From contig NZ_CP113939.1 in the NCBI RefSeq assembly GCF_029392315.1, positions 2,575,792-2,639,791 of the forward strand: 64,000 nucleotides of DNA, in the 5' to 3' direction. The notes beneath the pieces are model-generated. The model did not search any database, had not been told where the DNA came from, and saw only the letters and a list, made by a program, of their open reading frames with translations. Below are positions 39,473 through 53,007 of this stretch, one piece after another (within the stretch, counting starts at the first letter, position 1; every line of letters starts with the position of its first letter). Source of the stretch: Bifidobacterium sp. ESL0690. GTDB taxonomy: Bacteria > Actinomycetota > Actinomycetes > Actinomycetales > Bifidobacteriaceae. Made by a program: the position numbers and the translations under genes.

Positions 39473-42400
39473 ATGAGCGTCATCAACAGTCTCGTTGCAC
39501 TTGTGTTGTGCATAGCCACGGGAATCGTACCCCCCCCCCGCAAAATGAACCGTCACTAAACAACCCGGCCAATCCCGGCACAGCCGCCTCCAGCCAGACT
39601 GTCGCCTCCAACTCGTCGGTCGCCCCCACTTCCACTTCCGTCTCCGCATCATCGACGATCCAGACCCAGGCTTCTTTAGCATCTTCATCTTCAACTGTCA
39701 CCACCCAGCCCAATAACAGTAATACAAAAAATACCGGCCGCCGCATTGACAAAGACGCCAAGACCATGCCCACCGCCAGCCTCACCCACACCAACGCCGC
39801 CGCCACCCCCACAGCCAAACCCAAAACCCTCAGCACCCTCGCAACAAAAGACTTCTCCGACGCATCCAAGACCCTCGCCACATTCCTGCAACAAATAAAA
39901 CAACCGAGCCGCCACGGCATCAGCAGCCACCGGACCAAGCCGGCCGCCACCATCGAATCCCGATCATCGACGACCGCCACCCTGCCACGCGCCACAGCCA
40001 CCCTGCCCTCCAGTCAAAGCCCGGTCGGCATCAAACCGGTCTTCCCGCTGACACGCGAAGCCCCCAAAGCAACCCCGCAGGACGAACCCACGGTCGGCCC
40101 GCAGGGTGGTGGCGGCGCGATACGTCTCTCCACCTTCCGAGTCGACCCCTACGACGACGGACATATCCAACTCGCCGGCACCGCCGACACCATCTATGGC
40201 ATGGAAACATGGGTCAATATCGCCGTCTGCCCTGCAGGCACCTCCAATCCCAACTTCACCGAAAACGGACCCAGCGCGCCCGGCTGTAGCAACATCGAAG
40301 CCATCAGAGACGGCGGGGGGCAGGACAACTTCAGCTGGTACGGCAACGAATTCATCAGAGACCCGAACTGGACCACTCGCGACAGCAGCTTCATGAACGG
40401 GCCCGGCTATTACGACATCTGGGCCGCCACTCGCACCTCCGGCTTCGGCATCAGCATACCGGTCATCGTCCACTCCAACTACTACTGCTCGCGGGGGCAA
40501 ACTTACGTCACCCTCAAATACGACATGTCAAGCATGACGGGCGCCTCCACGCCAGACAGCGTGACAGTGAACACGACCGACGAAGCGAAAAGCATCACCC
40601 TCGCCGGCGCACCGAGCCACTCCCCATGGCAGGTTTTCGACGGATGGTACGTCAACTATTCCAGCTACAACGCCGGCCAGAGCGTAACCTTCGGTCATCA
40701 AGCCAATGGCACGTACACCGTCACCCCCCGATGGCACATCCATTACACGGGTCTGAGCGTCTACTACAACCTCAACGGCATGCCCGCCACACAACCCGGC
40801 AGCCAATACGCCGACACCACCTACAACTCCGCAAGCCTCACCGTCGGAGGAACCCCGTCCAACATCTCCTCCTGGGCCGCGTTCGACGGCTGGTACCTCA
40901 ACACCGACGGCACCGGCACCAACTACCAGGGCCGCTCTCTAAGCGGCGGCTACCAGTACGACACCAATTACACCCTCTACGCCAAATGGCACGCCCTGCC
41001 CACCAACATCACCATCACCTACGACATGGGCGAAACCGGCTGCAACAAACCCGCCGACCAGCACCCCGACAGCACCGGCAAGACCGGCACCGCCACCACC
41101 ACACTCGCCGACACACCATCCAGCTGCCCCGCGCACACCGCCTTCGACGGCTGGACCATCAACGGCACCGACTACGCTCCAGGCGGCACCTTCACCTACC
41201 CCAGACACTCCACCGACACCTACACCGCCACAGCCCGCACCCACACCGTCCAGGCACCAACCAACCTCACCGCCACCTACCACATCACCGGCACCGTCAC
41301 CCTCACCGGCACCGCCAACGTACAGGCCGGCGACAAGATCACCGCCTGCATGACCGAAGGCACCGGCGACACCGCCTGCCAACCGGCCATCACCGCCACC
41401 GCCAACAACAGCGCCTGGAACTGGACCATAACCTTCCCCGCCACCGACTACACCACCAAATACGGCTACGGCTACCAACATCACTTCACCGCCAAACTCA
41501 CCCAAAACAACGCCGACAGCATCCCCGCCGATCTCAAGGGCACCCTTCCTTGGACCACCCTCAGCTTCGACAAGGGCACCAGCGGCGGCACCGCACCCGG
41601 CCCCAAGGACGCATTGACCGACACGGCCAGTGGCAAGGCCACGTTCACCCTACCAGGTCAAGGTTCCATGACTGTCCCCGAATACGCCTGGCCCGACTTC
41701 ACCGGGTGGACGAACGGTACCACCCTCTGGCAGCCCGGCAGCAGGGACATCCCTACCAACACTACCGGCACATCCACCGACGCAAACGGGCACACCACTC
41801 TCACCCTCACCGCTCAATGGCACACCGTCACCGCACCAACCGGCGTCACCGTCCACTACAGCCACGCGAACAACTACATCTACCTGACGGCCACCGGCCT
41901 CCAGGCCGGCGTCACCGACTGGCAGATACTGGTCAAACCCACCGCCACCAGCAGCTACCAGCCCACGTCAAAAACGTCCACGACCGGTCAGTCCTACTAC
42001 TACAACTACGACGGCGCGTTCACGCCCGGCGCCACATGGACGGCCCGGGCCCGCGCCATCTATACCAATCCCTCCGGCGTCAGTGTGACCAGCGACTGGA
42101 GCGCCGAGTTCACCGGAATCCTGCCCTACATGGACGCCACGCTGAAACCCGGGACGGGCACCGGCACCGACGCACACGCCAAGGGCCTCGTCGACCCAAA
42201 TGACCACAACGCCTACCTGACCCTGCCCACAGCGATCGACAAGTCCATGGCTCCGCCGTCCGCCACCATGAACTTCGACCGGTGGGACACCCGGCCCGAC
42301 GGCACCGGAACCCCCTACCCCATAGGACAGGCCGTCATCCCCACCAGCCTCGGCACACCCGACGGGCCCGCCACCGACGTGACCCTCTACGCCCAATGGA

Positions 42401-44919
42401 AACAAAGCACCCCCACCGCCACACCCGGCAACTGCGAGGCCGGAGGATGGAACACCTGGGGCACACCCGCCGCCGACACCGGGGGACTGGCCCCGCCCGA
42501 TTCCCGCGCCGTGTGCTGGACCATCGACAACGGCACCGTCCTGCGCCTCTCCGGCGGCACCGCCCCCGACTACAAGCACAACACCGACATCCCATGGAAC
42601 GGCCAGAAGAACACCATCACCGCCATCAGCATCGAAGGCGACCTCACCCTGGCCGGCAAGAACAGCATGATGATCTCCCCGTTCAACACGATGGGGGCCC
42701 TGACCACCCTCACCAACGGCCGCCACACCGTCAGCCTGGCACGCTGGGCCGGCAACGACCTCTTCGACGGCGACGAAGCCCTCACCGGCCTCGACCTGAG
42801 CGGATGGGACGTCAGCCACAACACCAACATGAACACGATGTTCAGCCGCTGCAAGAACATGAAGACCCTGACCGGCATAGCCGGCTGGCAGACCGGCAAC
42901 GTCACCAACATGTCCCAGATGTTCGACACCTGCCAGAAACTGGCCACACTCGACCTGAGCGGATGGGACACCCACAGCGTCACCAGCATGCGTTACACCT
43001 TTGGCGGGTGCGACAAGCTCGTCGACCTCGACCTGAGCGGCTGGGACACCCGCAACGTACCCGGCGGCTACTTCACCATCAATTACATGCTGCCAGCCAA
43101 CCTGCAACGACTCCGCCTAGGCCCGAACACCCAACTGCACAACACCGACCCGAGCTCCCAATACGGCAACGGCGACCCCTTCGCATCCCTCAACGCCACC
43201 CACGCCTGGCACGAATGGGACTGGCCCAAAGGCCACCACCCCGCCGACCTCGGACTGGTAGGAGCCACGTCAGGGACACCCGGCGACGGCACCCTCAACA
43301 CCCTCAGGGACCGCGCCGCCTCCGCCACACCACAGGGCACCTACATCCGCGACGACGTCAACCCCACCTGGACCGACCTCACCTACAACCTCAACGGCGG
43401 CACCGGCGACAACGCGTTACCCACCCAGATAGGCCAGGCGGCCACGGGGTCCACGCCCAAACGCGACGGGCTGGCCATCGACACCACCTTCAAGGACGGC
43501 CAATACACCACCGCGAGCGCCACCCACATCACGGGCAACAAGCCACACAGCCTGTTCAACGGCTGGACCATCGACACCGGCAACGTCACCGGCGGCACGG
43601 CCACCGTCAGCAACCACACCATCACCGCGCCCAAAGGTGCCGGCGGCACGGCCGCCATCACCGCCCAATGGAACCCGGCCCCCCAGGCCATCCCCGGCAC
43701 GCCGACGGTCTCCGTCGCACCGCGCACCACAGACCAAGGCGGCGTCAACGTGAGCGTCACCGCCACGCTTGGCCAGGCCCTGCCGGCCATCACCGGCAAC
43801 GGCAACGACCCGGCCAAACCCGCCGTAGACGCCGGCGGCACGGTCAAAATCTGCGCCAAACCCAGCAGCCAGAACGACGACTACACACCCGGCCAATGCC
43901 AGTCCAAAGCCAGCACCACCGCTGGCAGCCAAACCATCACCCCCGACCCGTTCACCCTGCCCGGCTCCCTGACCGGAGGACAGGCCACCACCTTCCCCAC
44001 CCCCGGCGAAGCCTACACCATGACCGCCATGTACACGCTCACCGACCCACAGACCCGCAACCAGATCGACTCTTCAGCCACCCAAGCCGGAGGCGGCTCG
44101 GTGACTAGCACCCTGCCATGGGTTGACACCACCTTCGACACCAACGACTCCCACGGCGGCACCGGCACCCCACCAACCGACGCCAAATCGTTCGTCGACA
44201 CCGCCAGTGGGAAAGCATGGATCGCTCTGCCCAACGCCACCGGCACCATGAAACCCGAACACTTCGCGTTCGCCGGATGGACCACCATACCCGCCAACGA
44301 GCAACCCGACCAAGGCATGAACGACCCCTCCAATCGCGACATCCAACTAGACGCCACCGGCACCACGGAGACGCAGACCACCCTCTACGCGGTCTGGCAC
44401 AAGCTCGCCACGCCGACCACCGTCACCGGCATTACACGCGACCATATGACCAACACCGTGACCGTCACCGGCACCAGCACACCCTGGACCAGCGAAGACG
44501 ACGTCACCGTCGACCTCGTCCCCCTCGACGGGCAGGACGGCCTCACCCCCGCGGGTGCGCGGCACGCGACCATCAGCCCCACCGACCAGCACGGCGCCAC
44601 ACTCGCCTACGACGGGCACACCGCACACCCATGGAGCATCACACTGACCCCCAGCGATCTGGCATCCGGCGGCCGATACCGCACCACCGCCAAACTCGAG
44701 GCCCACGACCACGCCTGGCGCGACACCAACGCCGACCTCCACGTCTACAGCGAGCCCGACCAGCAGAACCAGCCCGCCATCGACGGCTACTTCCACCACG
44801 CCCTGCCCCTCACCGGCGGGCAACGCACCATGCTCATCATCGCCCTGACCCTCTTGGGAGTGTTCCTCATCGGCATGAGCCAGCTGACACGCAACCGCCG
44901 ACGCTGGCACCACCAATAA
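39473..44919 (+). CDS. Giant LPXTG surface protein 5, C10 tract, out of frame
   Basis: The leader MSVINSLVALVLCIATGIV is separated from its body by the C10 run at 39530-39539; the body is open from 39508 and would give about 1,815 residues if joined. Order: stalk with LTHTNAAATPTAKPKTL and DASKTLATFLQQIKQP, VGPQ, family-specific domain, three or more InlB-type repeats, Ig-like, InlB-like, FN3-like, a DUF285 block (GNVTNMSQMFDTC, SVTSMRYTFGGC), InlB and Ig modules, LPLTGG at 1766-1771 from 39508. Long DNA stretches of the middle and the last 1.5 kb are almost identical to adhesins 2 and 7, which suggests recent gene conversion or shuffling. Confidence 0.85.
39530..39539 (+). repeat. C10 homopolymer switch, adhesin 5
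   Basis: Ten cytosines in the same context and phase as the other switch genes. Confidence 0.95.
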
Positions 44920-44920
44920 A

Positions 44921-45024
44921 ACACTTCCCGCCCGGCCGTACCCAACCAACCGGCCGGACGGGAACAACAACCGGGTGCCGGCACGGGACCAACACACCAA
45001 CAACCAACCCCGCGCCGGCACCCA
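44921..45024 (+). terminator. Shared two-hairpin 3' tail (adhesin 5)
   Basis: Both stems of the family tail are intact, starting three bases after the stop codon. Confidence 0.65.
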
Positions 45025-45084
45025 CACCCACCCAACCAATGCCGCAAACATCCAAGTATCCTTTGCGAAACCTCCAACACCGGC

Positions 45085-45118
45085 AATGTCAAAGCCCGTG
45101 CCGATGACGAAGATAAAC
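45085..45118 (+). promoter_or_regulatory. Dispersed operator-like motif upstream of the AAA ATPase gene
   Basis: ATGTC followed ten bases later by CCGATGACGAAGATAAA. The CGATGACGAAGATAA core also occurs three times around the AlbA_2 gene promoter and once inside the fragment at 63284. Confidence 0.5.
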
Positions 45119-45157
45119 ACCAAAATATGAGAGCCGTCATCCATAGCCGAATTTCAG

Positions 45158-45230
45158 AACTTCGGTACGAAGAAGTTCGGTATACCGAAGTTCGGTATGA
45201 GTAAGCTTGGTATATCAAAGTTGCTATAAT
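45158..45230 (+). promoter_or_regulatory. ACTTCGGTA repeats and promoter of the AAA ATPase gene
   Basis: Four copies of a TTCGGTA-like unit in both directions include a perfect 14-bp palindrome TTCGGTATACCGAA at 45176-45189. An extended -10 box TGCTATAAT ends at 45230. The arrangement suggests a repressor array over a promoter, with a leader of about 225 bases before the gene start. Confidence 0.6.
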
Positions 45231-45461
45231 CAAGATGGAAACTCGTCCGTCACCGAACGCTTGTCACTGAACGCACGTCCCCGAACGCACAGAACTGCGG
45301 CACAAAACGGCAACGCAGAACCGTCGGCCTCAAAAACGCGACGCGGAACCGTAGCGCATAAGCAACAACACCGCAAAACGGCGACGCCGACCCCGGCAGC
45401 GCAACCAAAAGCACAAACAGGCACGCAACCCAAAAAGCGCAAACCAAAAAGGAGGCACGCG

Positions 45462-46892
45462 ATGTTCGTAGGACGCACGGAAGAACTCGAGGCCCTGGAA
45501 GACATGTATAGCAGCGGCCGGTTCGAGATGATGGTGCTCTATGGCCGTCGCCGCGTGGGCAAGACGTCGCTGATCGACGAGTTCTCCAAAGACAAGCGGA
45601 CCTTCTATTTCACCGCCTCGCAAAAGAGCACCAAGCTGAACCTCGAGGTCTTCTCGCGGCAGATGTCCAGCTTTTTCGACATGCCGGAATTGCCCGCGTT
45701 CACGGACTGGCGTAGCGCATTTGAATTTTTCGTCGGCCTGACGCGCAACAGCCAAAGCGCCGGCAACGGGCATTTCGTGTTCGTCTTCGATGAATTCCCG
45801 TACGCCGCCCAGGCCGACCCGACGCTGCCCTCGACCTTGCAGACGGCCATCGACCACGGCTTCAAAGACACCAGCGTCATGATGATCCTGTCCGGCAGCA
45901 ATCAGGGATTCATGGAAAGCGAGGTGCTGGGCGGCAAAAGCCCGCTGTACGGCAGGAGGACCGGGCAGATCAGGCTCGAGCCGTTCGATTACTACGACGC
46001 CGCGAAATTCCTCCCGAACGTCTCCAACGAGGAACGCGTGCAATATTACGCGACGTTCGGCGGGACGCCGTACTATCTGGCGCGGTTGCGGCCCTCACGG
46101 GGATTCAAGCGCAACGTGGCAGACCTGATGTTCCGCAAGTCCGGACTGCTGTATGAAGAGCCGATGATGCTCCTGCGCGAGGAGACGCGCGAGCCGGCCT
46201 CGTACTTTTCCGTGCTGCAGGCCGTGGCGAACGGCAGCTCCACGCCGAAGCGCATCGCCGAACACGCGGGCGTCGAGGCCTCGAGCGTCGCCAGATACCT
46301 CAACTCGCTCGTCGACCTGGGGCTGGTGGAGCGCAAGCTTCCGTTCGGCGACAACCCGCAGAAATCGCATAAAGGCATGTACGTCATCGCGGACCCCTTC
46401 TTCGCCTTCTGGTTCCGCTTCGTGGGCACGAATGTGGACGTGATCGAAAACGGAAAGGGCCCCGAAACGGCGGAGGAGACGACTTCCGGCGAGGCGTTCG
46501 CGACGTATGTGGGCCAGCAGTTCGAAAACATCTGCCTGCAGTGGGTGGCGAGGCACAGCGGGACCCTCGACCTGCCGTTCCGCGCAACGAGATTCGGCAA
46601 ATGGTGGGGCAACAACCCCGTCGCGCGCGAGCAGACCGACATCGACGTGGTGGCGGCCAACGGGCGCGGGCAGCTTCTGATCGGCGAATGCAAATGGCGC
46701 AACACCTTCGACGTCACCGAGGCGATCGACAAACTGCAGGGACGGGTCGGCCTGGTGCCCGGGTTCAAGCCCGCATCGACGCGTCTGGCGCTGTTCAGCA
46801 AGAGGCCCGTCGCGAAAACCGTCCGCGCGAAAATCGGAAGGGACGCCCCCGGCCTGCTGTTCTTCTCAACGGATGATTTATATCGCAAATAA
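45462..46892 (+). CDS. AAA ATPase with DUF234 and nuclease-like C-terminus
   Basis: A 476-residue protein of the ATPase_2 (AAA_14-like) type: P-loop GRRRVGKT (28-35), Walker B VFDEFP (108-113), sensor-like ILSGSNQ (about 142-148), a winged-helix segment (about 257-290) and the DUF234 pattern ADPFFAFWFRFV (310-321). Near the end DID (393-395) and ECK (409-411) fit the spacing of a PD-(D/E)XK-like nuclease fold; activity is unproven. AAGGAGG lies six bases before the ATG at 45462; the longer open frame to 45207 overlaps the promoter. Such stand-alone ATPases are common in accessory DNA and their job is unknown. It sits between adhesins 5 and 6. Confidence 0.82.
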   Translation: MFVGRTEELEALEDMYSSGRFEMMVLYGRRRVGKTSLIDEFSKDKRTFYFTASQKSTKLNLEVFSRQMSSFFDMPELPAFTDWRSAFEFFVGLTRNSQSAGNGHFVFVFDEFPYAAQADPTLPSTLQTAIDHGFKDTSVMMILSGSNQGFMESEVLGGKSPLYGRRTGQIRLEPFDYYDAAKFLPNVSNEERVQYYATFGGTPYYLARLRPSRGFKRNVADLMFRKSGLLYEEPMMLLREETREPASYFSVLQAVANGSSTPKRIAEHAGVEASSVARYLNSLVDLGLVERKLPFGDNPQKSHKGMYVIADPFFAFWFRFVGTNVDVIENGKGPETAEETTSGEAFATYVGQQFENICLQWVARHSGTLDLPFRATRFGKWWGNNPVAREQTDIDVVAANGRGQLLIGECKWRNTFDVTEAIDKLQGRVGLVPGFKPASTRLALFSKRPVAKTVRAKIGRDAPGLLFFSTDDLYRK

Positions 46893-46995
46893 CGGGGCCG
46901 GAAATAACAGGACTATAAGCAAAGAAAGCACCGAACAACGGCAAATCCGATGCCTCCGAATCAGCACATGCGGATGGAAGACTGCGCACGAATCG

Positions 46996-47276
46996 CGACA
47001 CGCCGAAGGATGGTGCGGTTTCGCTGTGTTTTGAGGCCGCGTCAAATCCTTCCACAGGCCCATAAAATGTAAGGCAAAGTAGGACGGCAAACGTTCCACA
47101 CGACCACCGGCAACAACGCCAGAAGGCACGATTCGCCATACAACCTCGGTTTGAATTTGGTCGGAAGTGCCCCTAATGTTTAATCAATAGTTTAGGTGTT
47201 GTGTGAAACTGCGACGTATTACACAGAGTCGCGTTTAGAAGAGTCAGAAGTTTTGAAGTAAAAGGGTGGGTACCTT
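46996..47276 (+). promoter_or_regulatory. Shared adhesin promoter/leader repeat, copy 4
   Basis: TTGAAT (47151-47156), 17-bp spacer, TAATGT (47174-47179). It begins about 100 bp after the ATPase gene stop. Confidence 0.7.
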
Positions 47277-50200
47277 ATGAGTGTCGTTCACAGTCTCGTT
47301 GCACTCGCGTTGTGCATAGCCACGGGAATCGTACCCCCCCCCCGCAAAATGAACCGTCACTAAATAATCCGAACAATTCCACCCCGGCCGCCGCCTCCAG
47401 CCAAATCGCGCCGTCCGTCCCCGCTTCCGTATCGACTCCGTCCACCGTCCAGGCCCACGGCCCCTCCGTATCTGCTTCCACAGCTCTCTCCACTCCCGCG
47501 ACTACCACTTCCACCACTTCTTCGATTTCAGCTCCTTCACCCGTCGCGCCCACAGCACCTTCCGCCCCGGCCGCCAACGGCCAAACCGGCAACGCCGCCG
47601 GCCATACCCCAGGCACCCCCAACACAACCGCAGACCAACTCAAAAACACCCAAAACAGTAAGCGCACCACAGGCAAAGACGCAAAAACCACACCCGCGAC
47701 CGCCCTCACCCGCACCAACGCCGCCGCCACCCCCACAGCCAAACCCAAGACCTTAAGCACCTTCACAGCAGAAGACTTCACCAACGCGCCCAATACCCTC
47801 GCCACGTTCCTGCAAAGAATGAAATCGACATCTCACGCCACCGACAACAATCAAACCACACCGGCCACCGCCATCGAACCCAAGTCATCAACGAACGGCA
47901 CCCTGCCTCACGCCACAGCCACACTGACCGCCAAGCAGAGCCCGGTCGGTCCCCAAACTGCGTACTCACTGACACGCGAAGCACCATCAGTGAGTACGCA
48001 GGACGAACCCATGGTCGGACCGCAATCCAACAACCCACGCCTCACCCGCCTCTACGCCGATCCATACGACGACGGGCATCTCCAGATCAGCGGCACCGCC
48101 GACCAAGTCTACTATCCCTGGAACTGGGTCCACGTAGTCATCTGCCCCACTAGCGTATCCACTCCCGTCACCTACCCGGGCAACACCAACGCACTCTGCA
48201 GCAACATCGAAACCTGGACCAACGGCAGTAGCGGCGGCGATACGGGCGGCTCGCCTTTCTCTTGGGCCGGCGACGAGAACCGTGGCAACTCCACCACTTG
48301 GACCACTAGGGACAGCGATTTCAGAGCCGGGCCCGGCTATTATAACATTTGGGCCTACAACAGAAACTATGACTGGAACCAATTCCAAGGCAACATCATC
48401 TACTCCAACTACTACTGCAGCCGCGCAGGAGACACAACAATCACACTCACCTATTACATGTCAAGCATGCCAGGCGCGTCCACGCCAGGCAACGCGATAG
48501 TGGACACAACCAACGAAGCGAAAAGCATTACCCTCGCTGGCGAACCCAGCCACCCCTTCTGGCAAATCTTCGATGGCTGGTATCTCAACGGCACCAACTA
48601 CAACGCCGGCCAAAGCGTATCTTTCCCCCAACACGCCGACATCTTCTACCCCGTCACACCCCGCTGGCACACCAAGCCCACCAGCGTCAGGTTCAACTAC
48701 AATCTCAACGGCATGTCCGGCAGCTGGGCCGGCTACCAGGAAATTAGCACCGCCTACTCTGGTGGCTCGATCACCCTGCCCTATCCGCCCTCGCACCCCG
48801 ACTGGCAGGTCTTCGAAGGATGGACCGTCGACGGCGCGCACTACGTGGACCCCGGCCAAACCTACACGTATCCTGCCCACGCCAACGAAAAACACTCCGT
48901 CACCGCACGATGGCACACCCGCCCCGACACCGCCACCATCCACTACGACATGGGCGCCACCGGATGCGCCAAACCCGACGACCAGACCATCAGCAGCGCC
49001 TACTACAGCAGTGTCTCCCTCGCTGGCACACCTGCCACCTGCCCCGCACACACCGCCTTCGACGGCTGGACCATCAACGGATACAACTACAACCCCGGCG
49101 GCACCTTCAGCTTCGCCCAACACGTCACCGCCACCTACACCGCCACCGCACGAACACACACCGTCCAGACGCCCACAGGACTGACGGCCGCCTACCACAT
49201 CACCGGCACCGTCACCCTGTCCGGCACCAGCAACGTCCAGTCCGGCGACAAGGTCACCGCCTGCATGACCGAAGGCACCGGAGCCACCGCCTGCCAACCC
49301 TCATCCGCCGCACCAAACGCCAACAGCGCATGGAACTGGACCATAACCTTCCCCACCACCGACTACATCACCCGCTACGGATACGGCAACCAACACCACT
49401 TCACCGCCAAACTCACCAGCAAAGGTGTGGACAGCACCCAGGCCGACCTGAAGGGTACATTGCCCTGGACCACCGTCACCTTCGACAAGGGTGCCAGCGG
49501 CGGCACCGCACCAGGCAACAAAGTCGCCCTGACCGACACCACCTCCCACAAGGCCACATTCACCCTGCCCGGCCAAGGCTCCATGACCGCACCCGCCAAT
49601 GCGTTCCCCGACTTCACCGGCTGGAGCGACGGTACCACACTCTGGCAGCCCGGCAGCAGGGACATACCCACCAACACCACCGGCGCATCCACCGACGCAA
49701 ACGGGCACACCACCCTCACCCTCACCGCCCAATGGCACACCGTGCAAGCACCCACCGGCGTCACCGCCCGCTACAACCACACGGACGGCTACGTCTACCT
49801 GACCGCCACCGGCCTCCAGGCCGGCGCCACCGACTGGGAGATACAGGTCAAACCCACCGCCAGCAGCGGCTACTGGTCCACGTCGAACACGTCCACGACC
49901 GGCCAGTCCTCCTACAACAACTACAACGGCGCCTTCACGCCCGGCGACACGTGGACGGCCAAGGCCCGCATCACCTACACCGACAGCTCCGGCCACACCG
50001 TCACCAGCGACTGGAGCACCGAGTTCACCGGCATCCTGCCCTACATGACCGTGACCCTCGACCCCGGGCAGGCCACCGGCGAGGCCACCACCATCAAAGC
50101 CCTCGTCGACACCGGAGAGGGTAAAGCCCACCTGACCCTGCCCGCAGGCATCGGCACTCCTCCCGCCGGCATGGCCTTCCAAGCCACCGGCGGGTGGGCC

Positions 50201-52855
50201 AGCAACCCCAACGGCACCGGCAACACCTACAACGCCGGAGACACTGCCATCCCCACCACCACGGGCACACCCGGAAGCACCGGCGAGACACTGGTCACCC
50301 TCTACGCCCAATGGAAGATGCGCACCCAAGCCCCTGCGCGCGGCACACCCTGCACCAGCGTGGCCGGCTGGCAGCAATGGAAAAATAGCGCCGGCGTTAT
50401 CCACGGCATCACGGGACAGGACACCGGAGCCGTGTGCTGGGCCATCGAGGGATCCACCCTGCGCCTGACCGGCGGCACCAGCCCTTCCTACACAGGAAGC
50501 GCCGCCGACATCCCCTGGAACGGGCAGAAAAGCGCCATCACCAAGATCAGCATCGAAGGCGACCTCACCCTCACCTTCGCCAGCCAGAACGGCACCATCA
50601 ACACCCCCTTCGACCAGATGGCGAACCTGACCGCCTTCGCCCACAACAGCAACACCATCAACCTCGACAAATTCGCCGGCATGGACCTCTTCTACAACGA
50701 CACCGGCCTGAAGAGCCTCGACCTGCCCACCATGCGCTTCGCCACCGCCGAAGGGCTAGACAGCATGTTCTTCCACTGCGACCAGTTGGAGACGCTGACC
50801 GGCATCAGCCACTGGGACCTGCACACCGTATGGAAGATAAGCCAAATGTTCGGCTCCTGTCGCAAGCTGACCGGCCTGGACCTGTCCGCCTGGAACACCA
50901 GCAAAGTCATGGAAATGCAATCTGTGTTCGACGCTGACTACGCCCTGGTCGACCTGGACCTCAGCGGCTGGGACACCAGCCGAGTCAACACCTCTTCCAA
51001 CGGCTGGTACATGAGCGACCTGCTGCCGGGCGGGCTGCAGCGCCTGCGCCTCGGCCCCAAGACCAAACTCATGGACCGCGCCTTCCGAGGCATATCCGCA
51101 TCCCACACCTGGCACGAATGGGACTGGCCCCAAAACCACCACCCCGCCGACCTCGGCCCCGTAGGAGCCACGGCCGGCGCCAGCGGCGACGGCACCCTCA
51201 CCACCCTCAAAACCCGCGCCGCCTCCGCACACCCCGAAGGCACCTACATCCGCGACGACGTCACCCCCACCTGGACCGACCTCACCTACGACCTCAACGG
51301 CGGAACAGGCGACGCGAGCCTGCCCGCCCAGATAGGCCAGGCGGCCACCGGCGGACAGCCCAAGCGCGACGGGCTCGCCATCGACACCACCTTCAAGGAC
51401 GGCGAATACACGATCCCCGACGGCACCGGAGACACCGGCAACGCCGCCCACCACATCACCGCCAACAAACCACACAGCCTGTTCAACGGATGGACCATCG
51501 ACACCGACAACGTCACCGCCAACGCGTCCGGCGGCACCGCCACCGTCAGCAACCACACCATCACCGCAGCCAAGGGAGCCGGCGGCACCGCCACCATCAC
51601 CGCCCAATGGACCTCGACACCCGAGGCCACGCCCGGCACGCCCCAAGTCACCGTCACCCCGCACACCACGGACCAAGGAGGTGCCAGCGTAAGCGTCAGC
51701 GCCACGCTCGATGCAGCCATGCCCGCCATCGAGGGCGGCAACGGCGACCCGGCCAAGCCCGCCGTAAGCGCCGGCGGCACGGTCAAGGTCTGCGCCAAAC
51801 CCAGCAGCCAGAACGCCGACTTCTACCCGGTGCAGTGCACCTCCAAGACCAGCACCACAGGAGGCAGCCAGACGCTCACCCCCGAAGCGCTCGAACTGCC
51901 CGGCAGCGCCCGGCAGCACTCCAACACCGCCTCCTTCCCCGACCCCGGCGAACAGTACACGCTGGCCGCCATGTACACGCTCACCGACCCACAGACCCGC
52001 AACCAGATCGACTCTTCGGCCACCCAAGCCGGAGGCGGCCTCACCACCGGCACCCTGCCCTGGGCCGACACCACCTTCGACACCAACGACTCCCACGGCG
52101 GAACAGGCACCCCACCCGACGACGCCAAGTCCTTCGTCGACACCGCCAGTGGCAAGGCCTGGGCCTCCCTGCCCAACGCGACCGCCACCATGAAACCCGA
52201 ACACGCTGTCTTCGCCGGATGGACCGCCACCGCGAGCGCCACCAACCCCGACCAAGGCATGGGCGACCCGGCCAGCCGCATCATCCAGCTCGACGCCGGC
52301 GGCGCCACCGAGACGCAGACCACCCTGTATGCCGTCTGGCACAAGCTCGCCGCCCCCACCGTCACCAGCATCAAACGCGATACGCTCACCAACACCGTCA
52401 CGGTGACCGGCACCGCCACCCCCTGGACCACGCAGGAAGGCGTCGGCCTCGACCTCACCCCGCTGGACGGCCAGGGCGGCCTCACCCCCGCCGGCACGAG
52501 GTACGCCACCATCAGCCCCACCGACGAGCACGGCAACTCGCTGGCCTACGACGGGCACACCGCGCACCCCTGGACCCTGACCCTCACCGCAAACGACCTA
52601 TCCACAGGCGGTCGATACCGCGCCGACGCCAAGATCCGAGCCATGGACCAAGCCTGGCGCGACACCAACGCCGGCTTCTACGTCTACAGCGCCGCCGCCA
52701 GCAGCCCGACCAACCTACCCGGCTACTTCCAGCACAGCCTCCCTCTGACCGGCGGGCAACGAACCATGCTGATCATCGCCCTCACCCTGCTGGGAGTGTT
52801 CCTCATCGGCATGAGCCAGCTCGCCCGCAACCGCCGACGCTGGCACCACCAATAG
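47277..52855 (+). CDS. Giant LPXTG surface protein 6, C10 tract, out of frame
   Basis: The leader MSVVHSLVALALCIATGIV is cut off by the C10 run at 47334-47343; the body is open from 47312, giving about 1,859 residues if joined. The family-specific domain (NPRLTRLYADPYDDGHLQIS) is close to that of adhesin 1, so these two form a subgroup. Then InlB-type repeats, Ig-like, InlB-like, FN3-like, a DUF285 block (AEGLDSMFFHC, VWKISQMFGSC), InlB and Ig modules, LPLTGG at 1810-1815 from 47312. After the stop the family tail does not begin at once: about 155 bp of other DNA intervene. Confidence 0.85.
47334..47343 (+). repeat. C10 homopolymer switch, adhesin 6
   Basis: Ten cytosines in the same context and phase as the other switch genes. 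Confidence 0.95.
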
Positions 52856-52978
52856 GAAGGCAGCAGACCAATGCACAGCCACGAACGAGCACACACATAA
52901 CCCAACCCGCGCGGACTAGCGCCAGCACCAACAGCACAGCCCACACGAACAAAGACGAAAGCACGCGCAACCCCACCA

Positions 52979-53007
52979 CGCGGACCGGCAACAACACACG
53001 GTCCGCG
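52979..53007 (+). terminator. Extra hairpin after adhesin 6
   Basis: A perfect 9-bp stem CGCGGACCG/CGGTCCGCG with an 11-base loop, inside the 155-bp segment that separates this gene from its family tail. Confidence 0.55.

Noticed and set aside
45207-45461. 85-codon N-terminal extension of the AAA ATPase
   Set aside because: It overlaps the extended -10 promoter box, is low-complexity, and a perfect AAGGAGG precedes the internal ATG at 45462.
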